Under the pieces are notes generated by a model, which was given only the letters and a program-made list of their open reading frames with translations, was not told where the DNA came from and did no database searches. Shown here piece by piece: positions 1-5,854 of a stretch of 5,884 nucleotides of DNA. A program made the position numbers and the translations under genes. Every line of letters starts with the position of its first letter. Positions within the stretch are counted from its first letter, which is position 1. The stretch spans positions 1-5,884 of the forward strand of contig RDYO01000027.1 of assembly GCA_004293385.1 (NCBI GenBank), read 5' to 3'. This DNA is from Verrucomicrobiota bacterium. GTDB taxonomy: Bacteria; Verrucomicrobiota; Verrucomicrobiia; Opitutales; UBA953.

Positions 1-2
1 CC

Positions 3-449
3 ATGCCCATCGTTCCCGGTCTCCTCAGCCCCTACGAAGCCGTCCGTGGTTTCGTGTATCTGCCGCGTCTCGTCTCGAAGATCCGCCTGCATGCCGCCGG
101 CCAGCTGCATGCCGACTTCGTGAACAACCTCGGCAAGGCGTTCGACGACCGCTGCTGCCAGTATCTCGGCATCAAGTACGATGACCTCCGCGTCTGGGTG
201 CTGCAGAATCCCGCGGCGACGCAGGACGAGGTCCTCGCCTGGGCCGAAGCCAAGGGCCGCAAGCTTTCCACGAACGACATCGAGATCTGGAACGGCTTCA
301 TGACCAAGCGCGGCTGGCGCGACGAAGCCAACGAAGTGCTCGTCCGTCGCCTCAAGGAGAACGGCCTGACCGCCGACGCCGGCGTGGACACGATGTTCGA
401 CTACATCGAGGTCGACGAAGGCCGCCCGGCCCGAAAAGCGGCGCTTTAA
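3..449 (+). CDS. DUF5069 domain-containing protein
   Basis: This is a soluble protein of 148 residues and unknown function. It resembles the DUF5069 family: an N-terminal LLSPYEAVRGFVYLPRLVSKIRLHAAGQL segment (residues 7-35, split here as LLSPYEAVRG / FVYLPRLVSKIRLHAAGQL), then NLGKAFDDRCCQYLGIKYDDL (42-62, key residues F47, D49, R50, L55, G56) and a C-terminal helical half with a W-N-G-F motif near 96-99. No signal peptide or membrane segment is visible. The ATG is only two bases from the window edge, so its ribosome binding site cannot be judged and a start further upstream is possible. The length fits a complete family member. It ends in TAA and is followed by a terminator-like hairpin, so it is probably not cotranscribed with the membrane genes downstream. 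No biochemical role is claimed; the family assignment is from recognition of the sequence pattern, without a search. Confidence 0.8.
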   Translation: MPIVPGLLSPYEAVRGFVYLPRLVSKIRLHAAGQLHADFVNNLGKAFDDRCCQYLGIKYDDLRVWVLQNPAATQDEVLAWAEAKGRKLSTNDIEIWNGFMTKRGWRDEANEVLVRRLKENGLTADAGVDTMFDYIEVDEGRPARKAAL

Positions 450-471
450 GGCCGGTTTGCTAGATTAACCT

Positions 472-477
472 TATAAT
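472..477 (+). promoter_or_regulatory. Candidate -10 element (TATAAT)
   Basis: A perfect sigma-70-type TATAAT lies in a locally AT-rich patch of an otherwise very GC-rich region, 22 nt after the stop of the DUF5069 gene. No convincing -35 hexamer sits 16-18 nt upstream, so the call rests on the -10 and its intergenic position alone. If it is used, transcription would start near 484, just before the terminator-like hairpin, giving a leader of about 140 nt before the ATG at 628. Confidence 0.35.
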
Positions 478-485
478 TAGGGGTT

Positions 486-527
486 GAGAGGGGAGGCGGC
501 CCGCCCAAGGCTGAACCTCCCCTTTTT
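486..527 (+). terminator. Rho-independent terminator-like hairpin
   Basis: AGGGGAGG (489-496) pairs perfectly with CCTCCCCT (516-523), and the stem can be extended by A487-T525 and G-T pairs. The 19-nt loop can form a small inner GCC/GGC stem (503-505 with 509-511). A run of five T (523-527) follows, overlapping the last base of the stem. It lies about 40 nt after the DUF5069 stop and probably ends that transcript. Because a TATAAT lies upstream of it, it might instead act as an attenuator in the leader of the next gene. Confidence 0.6.
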
Positions 528-603
528 ACGAACCGTATCCTTCCGGGTACTCCTTCGCCTTGCGTCGACTCCTCACATCATCGCCCCGTCCCGCGGGGAA
601 CGG

Positions 604-620
604 CCTCCGGGCCGGGGAGG
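604..620 (+). promoter_or_regulatory. Shine-Dalgarno with possible sequestering hairpin
   Basis: GGGGAGG (614-620) is the only strong Shine-Dalgarno in the window. It favours the ATG at 628 (7-nt spacing) over the ATG at 622 (1-nt spacing). CCTCC at 604-608 is complementary to GGAGG at 616-620 with a 7-nt loop, so the site could be masked in the mRNA. A competing stem, CGGCC (601-605) with GGCCG (610-614), would leave GGAGG open. The ribosome binding site itself is well supported; the hairpin switch is inference. Confidence 0.6.
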
Positions 621-627
621 GATGCGC

Positions 628-1221
628 ATGACCTTGGCCCTGGTCATCGCGGAAGCCGCGGCGCAGGCCGCCCCGGTCAAGGGCGTGGCGGCGGTCGCCA
701 ACAACTTCCAGGTCGCCCTCCTGGCGTTCAAGTCGGGTGGTTGGATCGTCGCCCTGATCGGCGCCGCCGCGATGGTCGGACGTCTCCTCGTCGACGAAGC
801 CGCCGACGCCAGCTGGCAGCGTTCGCTCCGGCACGTGCTCGCCGCCGCGATCTTCGCGGTCATCGCCTATTTCGTGATGTTCCAGTGGGAGCTGTCCTCG
901 CTCAACAAGGCGATCGTCCAAGGCCTCTGCGGCGCCGTCGCCCCGGAGCTCGTCGACTGGGTCACCTCGAACATCCGCCGCAAGCTCGGTTACAAGGACA
1001 AGCAGAAGACCCCCGCCTGGAAGAACCTCTTCTCACGGAAGAAGAAGCCGAAGCGCCGTCGCCGGCCCGGCGCCGCCGCGAAGAAGGCCGCCCCGGCCAA
1101 GGCTGCGCCCAAGAAGGGCGCGAAGAAGCCCGCCGCCAAGAAGGCGCCCGAAAAGAAGCCGCGCGCCCCGAAGCCCGCCGCGCCCAAGCCGGACGACGGC
1201 CAGGCCACCCTCAACCTTTAA
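628..1221 (+). CDS. Holin-like small membrane protein with Lys/Ala/Pro-rich tail
   Basis: A 197-residue predicted inner-membrane protein of unknown function. Residues 1-19 are hydrophobic and Ala-rich, either a poor signal sequence or an extra membrane segment. Clear membrane helices lie near 37-54 (WIVALIGAAAMVGRLLV) and 69-86 (HVLAAAIFAVIAYFVMF). They are followed by an amphipathic stretch (about 92-120, SLNKAIVQGLCGAVAPELVD). This order, two helices then a K-A-x-x-x-G-L-x-G-x-x-x-x-E-L pattern, resembles small phage holins of the LydA/holin-3 type. Residues 137-188 form a strongly basic, probably disordered tail resembling histone H1 C-termini, which is not normal for holins. By the positive-inside rule the tail faces the cytoplasm and could bind nucleic acid or anionic lipid. 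The start at 628 is chosen from the Shine-Dalgarno; ATG 622 or an upstream TTG at 484 would only add residues. The next membrane gene starts 12 nt downstream, suggesting an operon. The gene is surely real on coding pattern; the holin assignment is tentative. Confidence 0.7.
   Translation: MTLALVIAEAAAQAAPVKGVAAVANNFQVALLAFKSGGWIVALIGAAAMVGRLLVDEAADASWQRSLRHVLAAAIFAVIAYFVMFQWELSSLNKAIVQGLCGAVAPELVDWVTSNIRRKLGYKDKQKTPAWKNLFSRKKKPKRRRRPGAAAKKAAPAKAAPKKGAKKPAAKKAPEKKPRAPKPAAPKPDDGQATLNL
1036..1191 (+). repeat. Low-complexity Lys/Ala/Pro coding tract (histone H1-like)
   Basis: This stretch encodes residues 137-188 of the holin-like protein. It contains 17 Lys and 6 Arg with a single acidic residue, arranged as degenerate units such as KKAAPAKAA, PKKGAKKPAA and KKAPEKKPRA. 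Lys codons are almost all AAG, and Ala and Pro codons are G/C-ending, giving repeated AAG-AAG-GCC/CCC patterns. Such tracts can change length by slippage between strains. Confidence 0.75.
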
Positions 1222-1233
1222 ACATAAAACGTC

Positions 1234-1686
1234 ATGTGCGCCCAGCGTAGCCGCGGTCGATCCGCCAAGAACAACCTCATCCAGGCCGAGATCGGCATCG
1301 TCGGCATGGCCGTCGTGACGCTCCTCGTCTCGCTGGCCGGCCTCTGGTTCAGCCATGAGCTCAAGGGCACGACCGAGCGCGTCCGCACGACGACCCTCAG
1401 CGTCCAGGCTTCCGTCGAGGCTTATAAGTCGGCCATGAAGTCGGCCGAGACTTCGGTCGTGCTGCTCACGGACGAAGGCACGAAGTCCGACAACAAGAAC
1501 GTCGAAGTCACCGCGAACAACGCGACCGCCGCGCTGGTGCTGGCCGAACGCGACACGAAGGAATCCGTCAAGCTGCTGGACCAGGTGATCGAGCTGCTCG
1601 CCACTTATGAGACCGTGACGGTCACGTTCGGCGCTTCGGCCTTCATCTTCGCGCTGTTCGTGGCGATCCGTCGCTTCCGCATGTGA
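1234..1686 (+). CDS. Small membrane protein with two terminal TM helices and a helical middle domain
   Basis: A 150-residue protein I do not recognise. A basic N-terminus (RSRGRSAK, residues 5-12) precedes a membrane helix at about 20-39 (IGIVGMAVVTLLVSLAGLWF). Residues 41-127 are polar, rich in Thr, Val, Glu and Lys, and probably form long helices. A second membrane helix at about 128-145 is followed by a basic end (RRFRM). The positive-inside rule puts both termini in the cytoplasm and the middle domain outside, a topology like that of the small helical sensor modules of chemoreceptors but with no signalling domain attached. It starts 12 nt after the holin-like gene and is probably cotranscribed. 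There is no Shine-Dalgarno; the ATG is preceded by the AT-rich AAACATAAAACGTC, so initiation may rely on coupling or an A-rich leader. It ends against thiL, which is on the other strand. A spanin-like or accessory role beside the holin-like protein is possible, but no lipobox is present. Confidence 0.75.
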   Translation: MCAQRSRGRSAKNNLIQAEIGIVGMAVVTLLVSLAGLWFSHELKGTTERVRTTTLSVQASVEAYKSAMKSAETSVVLLTDEGTKSDNKNVEVTANNATAALVLAERDTKESVKLLDQVIELLATYETVTVTFGASAFIFALFVAIRRFRM

Positions 1687-1702
1687 GCGGATTCCCCGCT
1701 CA
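1684..1702. terminator. Convergent-gene hairpin containing both stop codons
   Basis: TGAGCGG (1684-1690) pairs perfectly with CCGCTCA (1696-1702) around a 5-nt loop. The first three bases are the TGA stop of the plus-strand membrane gene, and the last three are the TGA stop of thiL on the minus strand. The hairpin fills the whole 13-nt gap between the converging genes. Neither side has a T-run, so this is not a classical intrinsic terminator. It may be a bidirectional pause or transcript-end stabiliser. Confidence 0.45.
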
Positions 1703-2662
1703 GGCGAAGTGACCGAAGCCGCGGACCTTGATCGGTTCGCCGTCCGCCAGATCGCGGGCCAAGCCCGTGCCGGCTTCGACCGTGCCCAGGCGCGTGAGCG
1801 GCGTGAGCGGGAAGGCCTTGCGGAAAGAGGCTTCGAGCAGGTCGGCCCGGTCGGCGCTGACCGCGAACAGCAGTTCGTAGTCCTCGCCGTCCTGCAGGGC
1901 GTGTTCGAGGACCGGTTTGCCGTCAGACTTCGCGAGCGACTTCGCGGCGTCGGAGACGGGCAGGGACGCCACGTCGATGCGGGCGTCGAGTTTCGGTCCC
2001 AGGAGTCCGGGCAGGTCTTTGGCGAGTCCGTCCGAGAGGTCGGTGCACGCCGTCACTTCGCCGTGGCCGCAGAGCCATTCGCCTTCGGCGAGACGCGGGG
2101 AGAAATCGAGGTGCTTGCCGTAGAGGGAGCCGCCGAGCTGGCCCGTGACGAAGAGCGCATCGCCGGCGGAGCAGGTCTTGCGGGTCAGGATGCGGTGCGC
2201 GAAGCCTTGGACTGCGAGCGTCCCGAGGAACGAACCGTGGGCGCCGCGGCAGATGTCGCCGCCGACGATGCGGAGGCCGGCCTTGGCGGCGGCGCGTCCG
2301 GCGCCATGGGCGAAGTCGGTGAGCCACGTCACATCGACGTCCGGCCCGATCACCAGCGAGAGCAGGGCGTCGGAGGGAATGGCGCCGGCCGCGGCCAGGT
2401 CGCTCAGGTTGCGGTTCACCAGTTTGGCGCCCGCGCGGATGCCGTCGCAGGCCGCGTCGAAGTGGCGGCCCAGGATCACCGAGTCGATCGTGCTGGCGCG
2501 GATGGAGCGTCCGCCCGTCGTCGGCAGGTGGGCGCAATCACCGCCGGGACCTTCCGGGAAGGCGGGAGCCGCGTCGGCGAGGGACTGCACCACGCGACGG
2601 ATGATCTCCTCCTCGGTCAGCTTCGCGACCGAGCGGTCCGCCAGAGTCGTCAGGGCACCCAT
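1700..2662 (-). CDS. thiL: Thiamine-monophosphate kinase
   Basis: ThiL (320 residues, normal family length) phosphorylates thiamine monophosphate with ATP to give thiamine diphosphate, the active cofactor, in the cytoplasm. Family motifs appear in order: GPGGDCAHL (38-46), TIDSVILGRHF (58-68), NRNLSDLAAAGA (83-94), VGGD (133-136), a GD-x-x-F-V-T-G-Q-L-G glycine loop (167-177), TDLSDGL (207-213) and DGEDYELLF (258-266). These are AIR-synthase/PurM-superfamily ATP and magnesium sites. One oddity is that the first motif is usually G-D-D-x-A, whereas here the first Asp is Gly41 (codon GGT); D42, D60, D88, D136 and D211 remain. The start ATG lies 4 nt after the stop of the CPBP gene with no Shine-Dalgarno, so translation is probably coupled. 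It is the last gene of the minus-strand operon. Identification is firm; full activity depends on the effect of the Gly41 substitution. Confidence 0.93.
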   Translation of the reverse strand: MGALTTLADRSVAKLTEEEIIRRVVQSLADAAPAFPEGPGGDCAHLPTTGGRSIRASTIDSVILGRHFDAACDGIRAGAKLVNRNLSDLAAAGAIPSDALLSLVIGPDVDVTWLTDFAHGAGRAAAKAGLRIVGGDICRGAHGSFLGTLAVQGFAHRILTRKTCSAGDALFVTGQLGGSLYGKHLDFSPRLAEGEWLCGHGEVTACTDLSDGLAKDLPGLLGPKLDARIDVASLPVSDAAKSLAKSDGKPVLEHALQDGEDYELLFAVSADRADLLEASFRKAFPLTPLTRLGTVEAGTGLARDLADGEPIKVRGFGHFA

Positions 2663-2666
2663 GGTT

Positions 2667-3599
2667 TCAGAGCGTGGAGGCGGCCGGCGCCAGTTTCAAC
2701 CAAGCCAGGTTCCAGCCGTTGAAGCACGCATGGGCCGCCATGCAGGTCAGCAGGCCGTAGCGGTCGCGGACCAGGCACATGAAGGCGCCGAAGCCGAAGA
2801 GCGGCAGGGCGGCGGAAGGGCTTCCGTGGGCGGCGCTGAAGATCAGGCCGGTGAGCGCGACCGCGATCCAGCGGGCGTGGCGCTCGGAGGCGCCCGTGAG
2901 GAGACGACGGAGGCCGGGGTAGAGCATGCCGCGGAAGGCGAGTTCCTCCATGACCGGCGCGCCGATCGTCACCGCGAGGATGATCGTCCCGAAGCGCCAG
3001 GTATCGACGTCGGTCTTCAGGACCGAGTCCACGATGTCCTGCGGCACGTCGGCCGGCGGTTCACCGAGCAGGCCGTGCCGGAAGAGCTGCGTCCAGCCGA
3101 CGTGCAAGCCTTTCCAGAGGGCGGTGAGCGCGAGTCCGAGCGCGAAGAGCGCGAGAAGCACGAGGAGCAGGCGAGGGAAGGTGAAGGCGCGGGCGGCGCG
3201 CCGCAGCGGGCTTTCGCCCGGTTCGTCCGCGCTGACGTCCGGAGCCCAGCGTAGCGACTCCGGCACCATCGCGCCCATCGCGATCATCGTGAGCGCGGCG
3301 GCGGACTGACCGATGAAGGCCGCGGTGAACACGTGGGCCTGCGCGATGCCGAAGTGCGAGGAGAACGCCTGGGCCGCGGCGGCGAGCACGAGGCCGAAGA
3401 CCAGGCCGAAGGACATCACGCTGGTCACCACGCCGAGGGCGGCGTTCATGGCCGAGACGGGGTGGGGCGGAATGACTCCGGGCATCCCGCGCCAGCAGCG
3501 GAGAGCGAAGATCCCGAGGGCCGCGGCCGTGAGGTTGGCGCCCACGCATGCCCAGTCCCACGGCCCGAAGGCGTCGAGGGCTTGGGTCAGCTCGTCCAT
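2667..3599 (-). CDS. CPBP family intramembrane glutamic endopeptidase
   Basis: A 310-residue polytopic membrane protein of the CPBP (CAAX protease and bacteriocin-processing, 'Abi') family. All three signature motifs are intact: EExxxR at 218-223 (MEELAFRGML; E218, E219, R223), FxxxH at 254-258 (FSAAH; H258) and HxxxN at 290-294 (HACFN; H290, N294). The glutamates and histidines form the membrane-embedded active site of this protease fold. About eight hydrophobic segments are visible, near 17-35, 54-78, 88-110, 143-163, 202-217, 245-258, 263-277 and 283-300. A hydrophilic loop at 113-140 and an amphipathic stretch at 162-200 separate the two halves. Members process prenylated or signal-like peptides, or confer bacteriocin self-immunity; the substrate cannot be told here. 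It lies 6 nt after the pseudo-dihydroorotase and 4 nt before thiL, with no Shine-Dalgarno of its own. No bacteriocin precursor is seen nearby, so a housekeeping membrane role is as likely as immunity. Confidence 0.9.
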   Translation of the reverse strand: MDELTQALDAFGPWDWACVGANLTAAALGIFALRCWRGMPGVIPPHPVSAMNAALGVVTSVMSFGLVFGLVLAAAAQAFSSHFGIAQAHVFTAAFIGQSAAALTMIAMGAMVPESLRWAPDVSADEPGESPLRRAARAFTFPRLLLVLLALFALGLALTALWKGLHVGWTQLFRHGLLGEPPADVPQDIVDSVLKTDVDTWRFGTIILAVTIGAPVMEELAFRGMLYPGLRRLLTGASERHARWIAVALTGLIFSAAHGSPSAALPLFGFGAFMCLVRDRYGLLTCMAAHACFNGWNLAWLKLAPAASTL

Positions 3600-3605
3600 C
3601 GTCGC

Positions 3606-4901
3606 TTAGGCGCCGAAGACCTGACGGCCGCCGACGAACGTCGCGCGGACGCGTCCCGTGAGGGCGCGGCCGAGGAGCGGGTTGTTGCCGGACTTCGAGA
3701 CGAGGTCGCTCTTCGCGGGGGTCCAGGCGGCCTTCGGGTCGAGTACCACGAGGTCGGCGAGGGCGCCGGCCTTGAGCGTGCCGGCGGAGAGGCCGAGAGC
3801 CTTGGCCGGACCGTGCGTGAGGCGGGCGATGAGCACCGAGAGGTCGGCGTGACCGGCGGCGACGATCGCCGTGTGGGCGGCCGCGAAGGCCGTCTCGAGG
3901 GTCGCGGCGCCGAACGGAGCCAGGTCGAATTCGCAGTCCTTCTCGGTTGCCGTGCAGGGCGAGTGGTCGGAGCAGACCGCGTCGATCGTGCCGTCGACGA
4001 GCGCGGCGATGAGCGCGAGACGGTCGGCTTCTTCGCGGAGAGGAGGATTCGTCTTCAGGCTCGTCGCGTAATTGGCCAGCGCGGCGTCGGTGAGGAGCAG
4101 GTGGAGGGCCGAGACTTCGGCCGTGACCGAGAGCTGCTTCGCCTTGGCGCGGCGGACGATCTCGGCGGAACCACCGGACGAAAGGTGCTGCAAGTGGATG
4201 CGGGCCTTGGTGAGTTCGGCGAGGAGGCAGTCGCTAGAGACCACGATCTCTTCGGCGGCGCGGGGGAGGCCGCGGAGGCCGAGGCGGAGGGACCAGGCGC
4301 CTTCGTGCATCTGGCCGCCGTCGGTCATGCTGCTGTCCTGGCAATGGTCGAGGACGACGAGGTCGAACATCGCGGCGTATTCCAGCGCGCGACGCATGAT
4401 CTCGTTGTTCTGCACGCCCGAGGTCGTGTCGGTGACCGCGACCACGCCGGCCTTCTTCATCGTTCCCAGCGGGGCGAGGGCCTTGCCTTCATGGCCCTTG
4501 GTGAGCGTGCCCGTGGGGAGCACGCGCACGGCGGCGTCGCGGGAGCAGATCTCGCGGAGGAGCTGGATCGTGCCGACGTTGTCCGCCGCGGGGAGCGAGT
4601 CGGGCATCGTGACCACGGTCGTGAAACCGCCGGCGGCGGCCGCGCGGGTGCCGGTGCGGATCGTCTCGCGGGCCGTGCGGCCCGGTTCGCCGAGGCGGCA
4701 GTTGAGGTCGACGAAGCCGGGCGCGACGACGAGGCCGGCGCCGTCGATGACGCGGGCCTTGGCCTGGTCGGCGGCGGAGAGCTGGTCGACGAACTTACCG
4801 TCGAGGGCGAAGACGTCGCCCTTGGCTTCGTCGCGTTTCGCGGAGGGATCGATCACGCGGGCGCCGCGGATCCAGAGGGGGGAGTTGTCGGCGGGATTCA
4901 T
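3606..4901 (-). CDS. Pseudo-dihydroorotase (PyrC-like, probably non-catalytic, ATCase partner)
   Basis: A 431-residue amidohydrolase-fold protein of the class I dihydroorotase family. Active members carry D-L-H-x-H-L-R-E-P-G at the start of the barrel. Here residues 65-74 read DLNCRLGEPG, so both zinc-binding His are replaced (N67, R69) and the substrate-binding Arg is Gly71. MPN is changed to MPD (99-101), the usual DHAPH is DHSPC (312-316), and the SDDG loop is TDTTSG (157-162). H186 (DHCQD), H239 (HLQHLSS), D312 and NPPLR (285-289) remain. Loss of the HxH pair argues strongly against dihydroorotase activity. In Pseudomonas-type systems such an inactive PyrC' is required for assembly of the neighbouring PyrB dodecamer. 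The same role is inferred here because the start codon overlaps the pyrB stop by 4 nt (ATGA), a sign of coupled, stoichiometric synthesis. A weak GGAG lies 10 nt upstream of the ATG. A true pyrC is expected elsewhere in the genome. Confidence 0.88.
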   Translation of the reverse strand: MNPADNSPLWIRGARVIDPSAKRDEAKGDVFALDGKFVDQLSAADQAKARVIDGAGLVVAPGFVDLNCRLGEPGRTARETIRTGTRAAAAGGFTTVVTMPDSLPAADNVGTIQLLREICSRDAAVRVLPTGTLTKGHEGKALAPLGTMKKAGVVAVTDTTSGVQNNEIMRRALEYAAMFDLVVLDHCQDSSMTDGGQMHEGAWSLRLGLRGLPRAAEEIVVSSDCLLAELTKARIHLQHLSSGGSAEIVRRAKAKQLSVTAEVSALHLLLTDAALANYATSLKTNPPLREEADRLALIAALVDGTIDAVCSDHSPCTATEKDCEFDLAPFGAATLETAFAAAHTAIVAAGHADLSVLIARLTHGPAKALGLSAGTLKAGALADLVVLDPKAAWTPAKSDLVSKSGNNPLLGRALTGRVRATFVGGRQVFGA

Positions 4902-5839
4902 CGGCTGATGGCTCCGGTGCAGAGGTGAAGGACGGCCATGCGGACGGCGACGCCGTTGCGGACCTGTTCAAGGATGACCGAACGGGGGCCGTCGGCGACT
5001 TCGCTTTCGACTTCGACGCCTCGGTTGATGGGGCCCGGGTGCATCACGATCGCCTCGGGCTTGAGCCAGGCGGCGCGTTCGGCGTTGAGGCCGAACTGCG
5101 CGGTGTATTCGCCGAGCGAAGGGAAGTGGGTGGTCGTCTGGCGCTCGTGCTGGATGCGCAGGAGCATCACCGCGTCGCAGTCCTTGAGGGCTTCCTTGAG
5201 GTCATGGACGATGCGGACCTGCGGGAAGGCTTCCTTCAGCGCGGCCGGGACGAGCGTCGCGGGTCCGGCGAGGGTGACCTGGGCGCCGAGCTTCGAGAGG
5301 CAGAGGATATTGGAGCGGGCGACGCGGCTGAAGAGGATGTCGCCGAGGATCGTGACCTTGAGCCCTTCGACCTTGCCGAAGCGGCGGCGGAGCGTGAACG
5401 CGTCGAGCAGGGCCTGCGTCGGGTGTTCGTGGGCGCCGTCGCCGGCGTTGACCACCGAGATATCGAGGACTGAGCCGAGGTAGCGCGCCGAGCCGGCGGA
5501 GGAGTGGCGCATCACGATGGCGTCGACGCCCATCGCGCGGATGTTCTCGGCCGTGTCGCGGAGGGTCTCGCCCTTCACCAGGGAGGAGGCCGTCGTGTTG
5601 ATCGAGACGACTTCGGCGCCGAGCTTCTTGGCCGAGATCTCGAAAGCCGTGCGGGTGCGGGTGCTCGGCTCGAGGAAGAGGTTCACCACCGTGCGGCCTT
5701 TCATCAGGTCGAGGCCCTTGCCCGGCGCGAGCGCGGGCAGGAATTGGTCGGCTTGGCGGAAGAGCAGTTCGATCTCGGAGCGGGAAAGCTCTTCGATGCC
5801 GGTCAGGTCTTTTTTCGTCCAGGTGTCTTGTTGGGCCAT
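4898..5839 (-). CDS. pyrB: Aspartate carbamoyltransferase catalytic subunit
   Basis: PyrB condenses carbamoyl phosphate with L-aspartate to carbamoyl-aspartate, the committed step of de novo UMP synthesis. With the chosen start it has 313 residues, the usual catalytic-chain length. The carbamoyl-phosphate site is visible as LEPSTRTRTAFE (56-67; S59, T60, R61, T62), with the active-site loop KGET (89-92), RH (111-112) and HEHPTQALLD (137-146). The aspartate domain shows LGDILFSRVARSN (165-177), LLRIQHER (226-233) and the HPGPINRG loop (267-274). The chain is intact. The ATG at 5839 gives an N-terminus (MAQQDTWTKKDLTGIEELSR) that fits the family. An in-frame ATG at 5878 would add 13 unusual residues, and neither start has a Shine-Dalgarno. 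It is the first gene seen in the minus-strand operon and overlaps the pseudo-dihydroorotase, its likely structural partner. The absence of pyrI in the adjacent sequence agrees with the Pseudomonas-type PyrB-PyrC' architecture. Confidence 0.95.
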   Translation of the reverse strand: MAQQDTWTKKDLTGIEELSRSEIELLFRQADQFLPALAPGKGLDLMKGRTVVNLFLEPSTRTRTAFEISAKKLGAEVVSINTTASSLVKGETLRDTAENIRAMGVDAIVMRHSSAGSARYLGSVLDISVVNAGDGAHEHPTQALLDAFTLRRRFGKVEGLKVTILGDILFSRVARSNILCLSKLGAQVTLAGPATLVPAALKEAFPQVRIVHDLKEALKDCDAVMLLRIQHERQTTTHFPSLGEYTAQFGLNAERAAWLKPEAIVMHPGPINRGVEVESEVADGPRSVILEQVRNGVAVRMAVLHLCTGAISR

Positions 5840-5854
5840 GCGGTGCGGTTCCGG

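Noticed and set aside
484..627. Upstream TTG extension of the holin-like gene
   Set aside because: It would place coding sequence through the terminator-like hairpin and lacks a ribosome binding site. The GGGGAGG at 614-620 fits ATG 628 much better.
741..1250. Plus-strand Arg-rich open frame overlapping the holin-like gene
   Set aside because: It is the shifted frame of a GC-rich Lys/Ala/Pro coding region; its Arg-rich translation is the expected by-product.
628..1686. Prophage or lysis cassette
   Set aside because: Apart from the holin-like layout there is no endolysin, lipobox spanin, structural gene, integrase or att-like repeat, and composition matches the surrounding genes.
1709..3254. 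Two overlapping plus-strand open frames (1709-2722 and 2145-3254) antisense to thiL and the CPBP gene
   Set aside because: They mirror strongly supported minus-strand genes and have low-complexity shadow-like compositions with no recognisable motifs.
3333..4928. Long plus-strand open frame of 531 codons antisense to the pseudo-dihydroorotase
   Set aside because: Its translation is Arg/Gly/Glu-rich with no family pattern, while the minus strand encodes a clear amidohydrolase. High GC content commonly opens such antisense frames.
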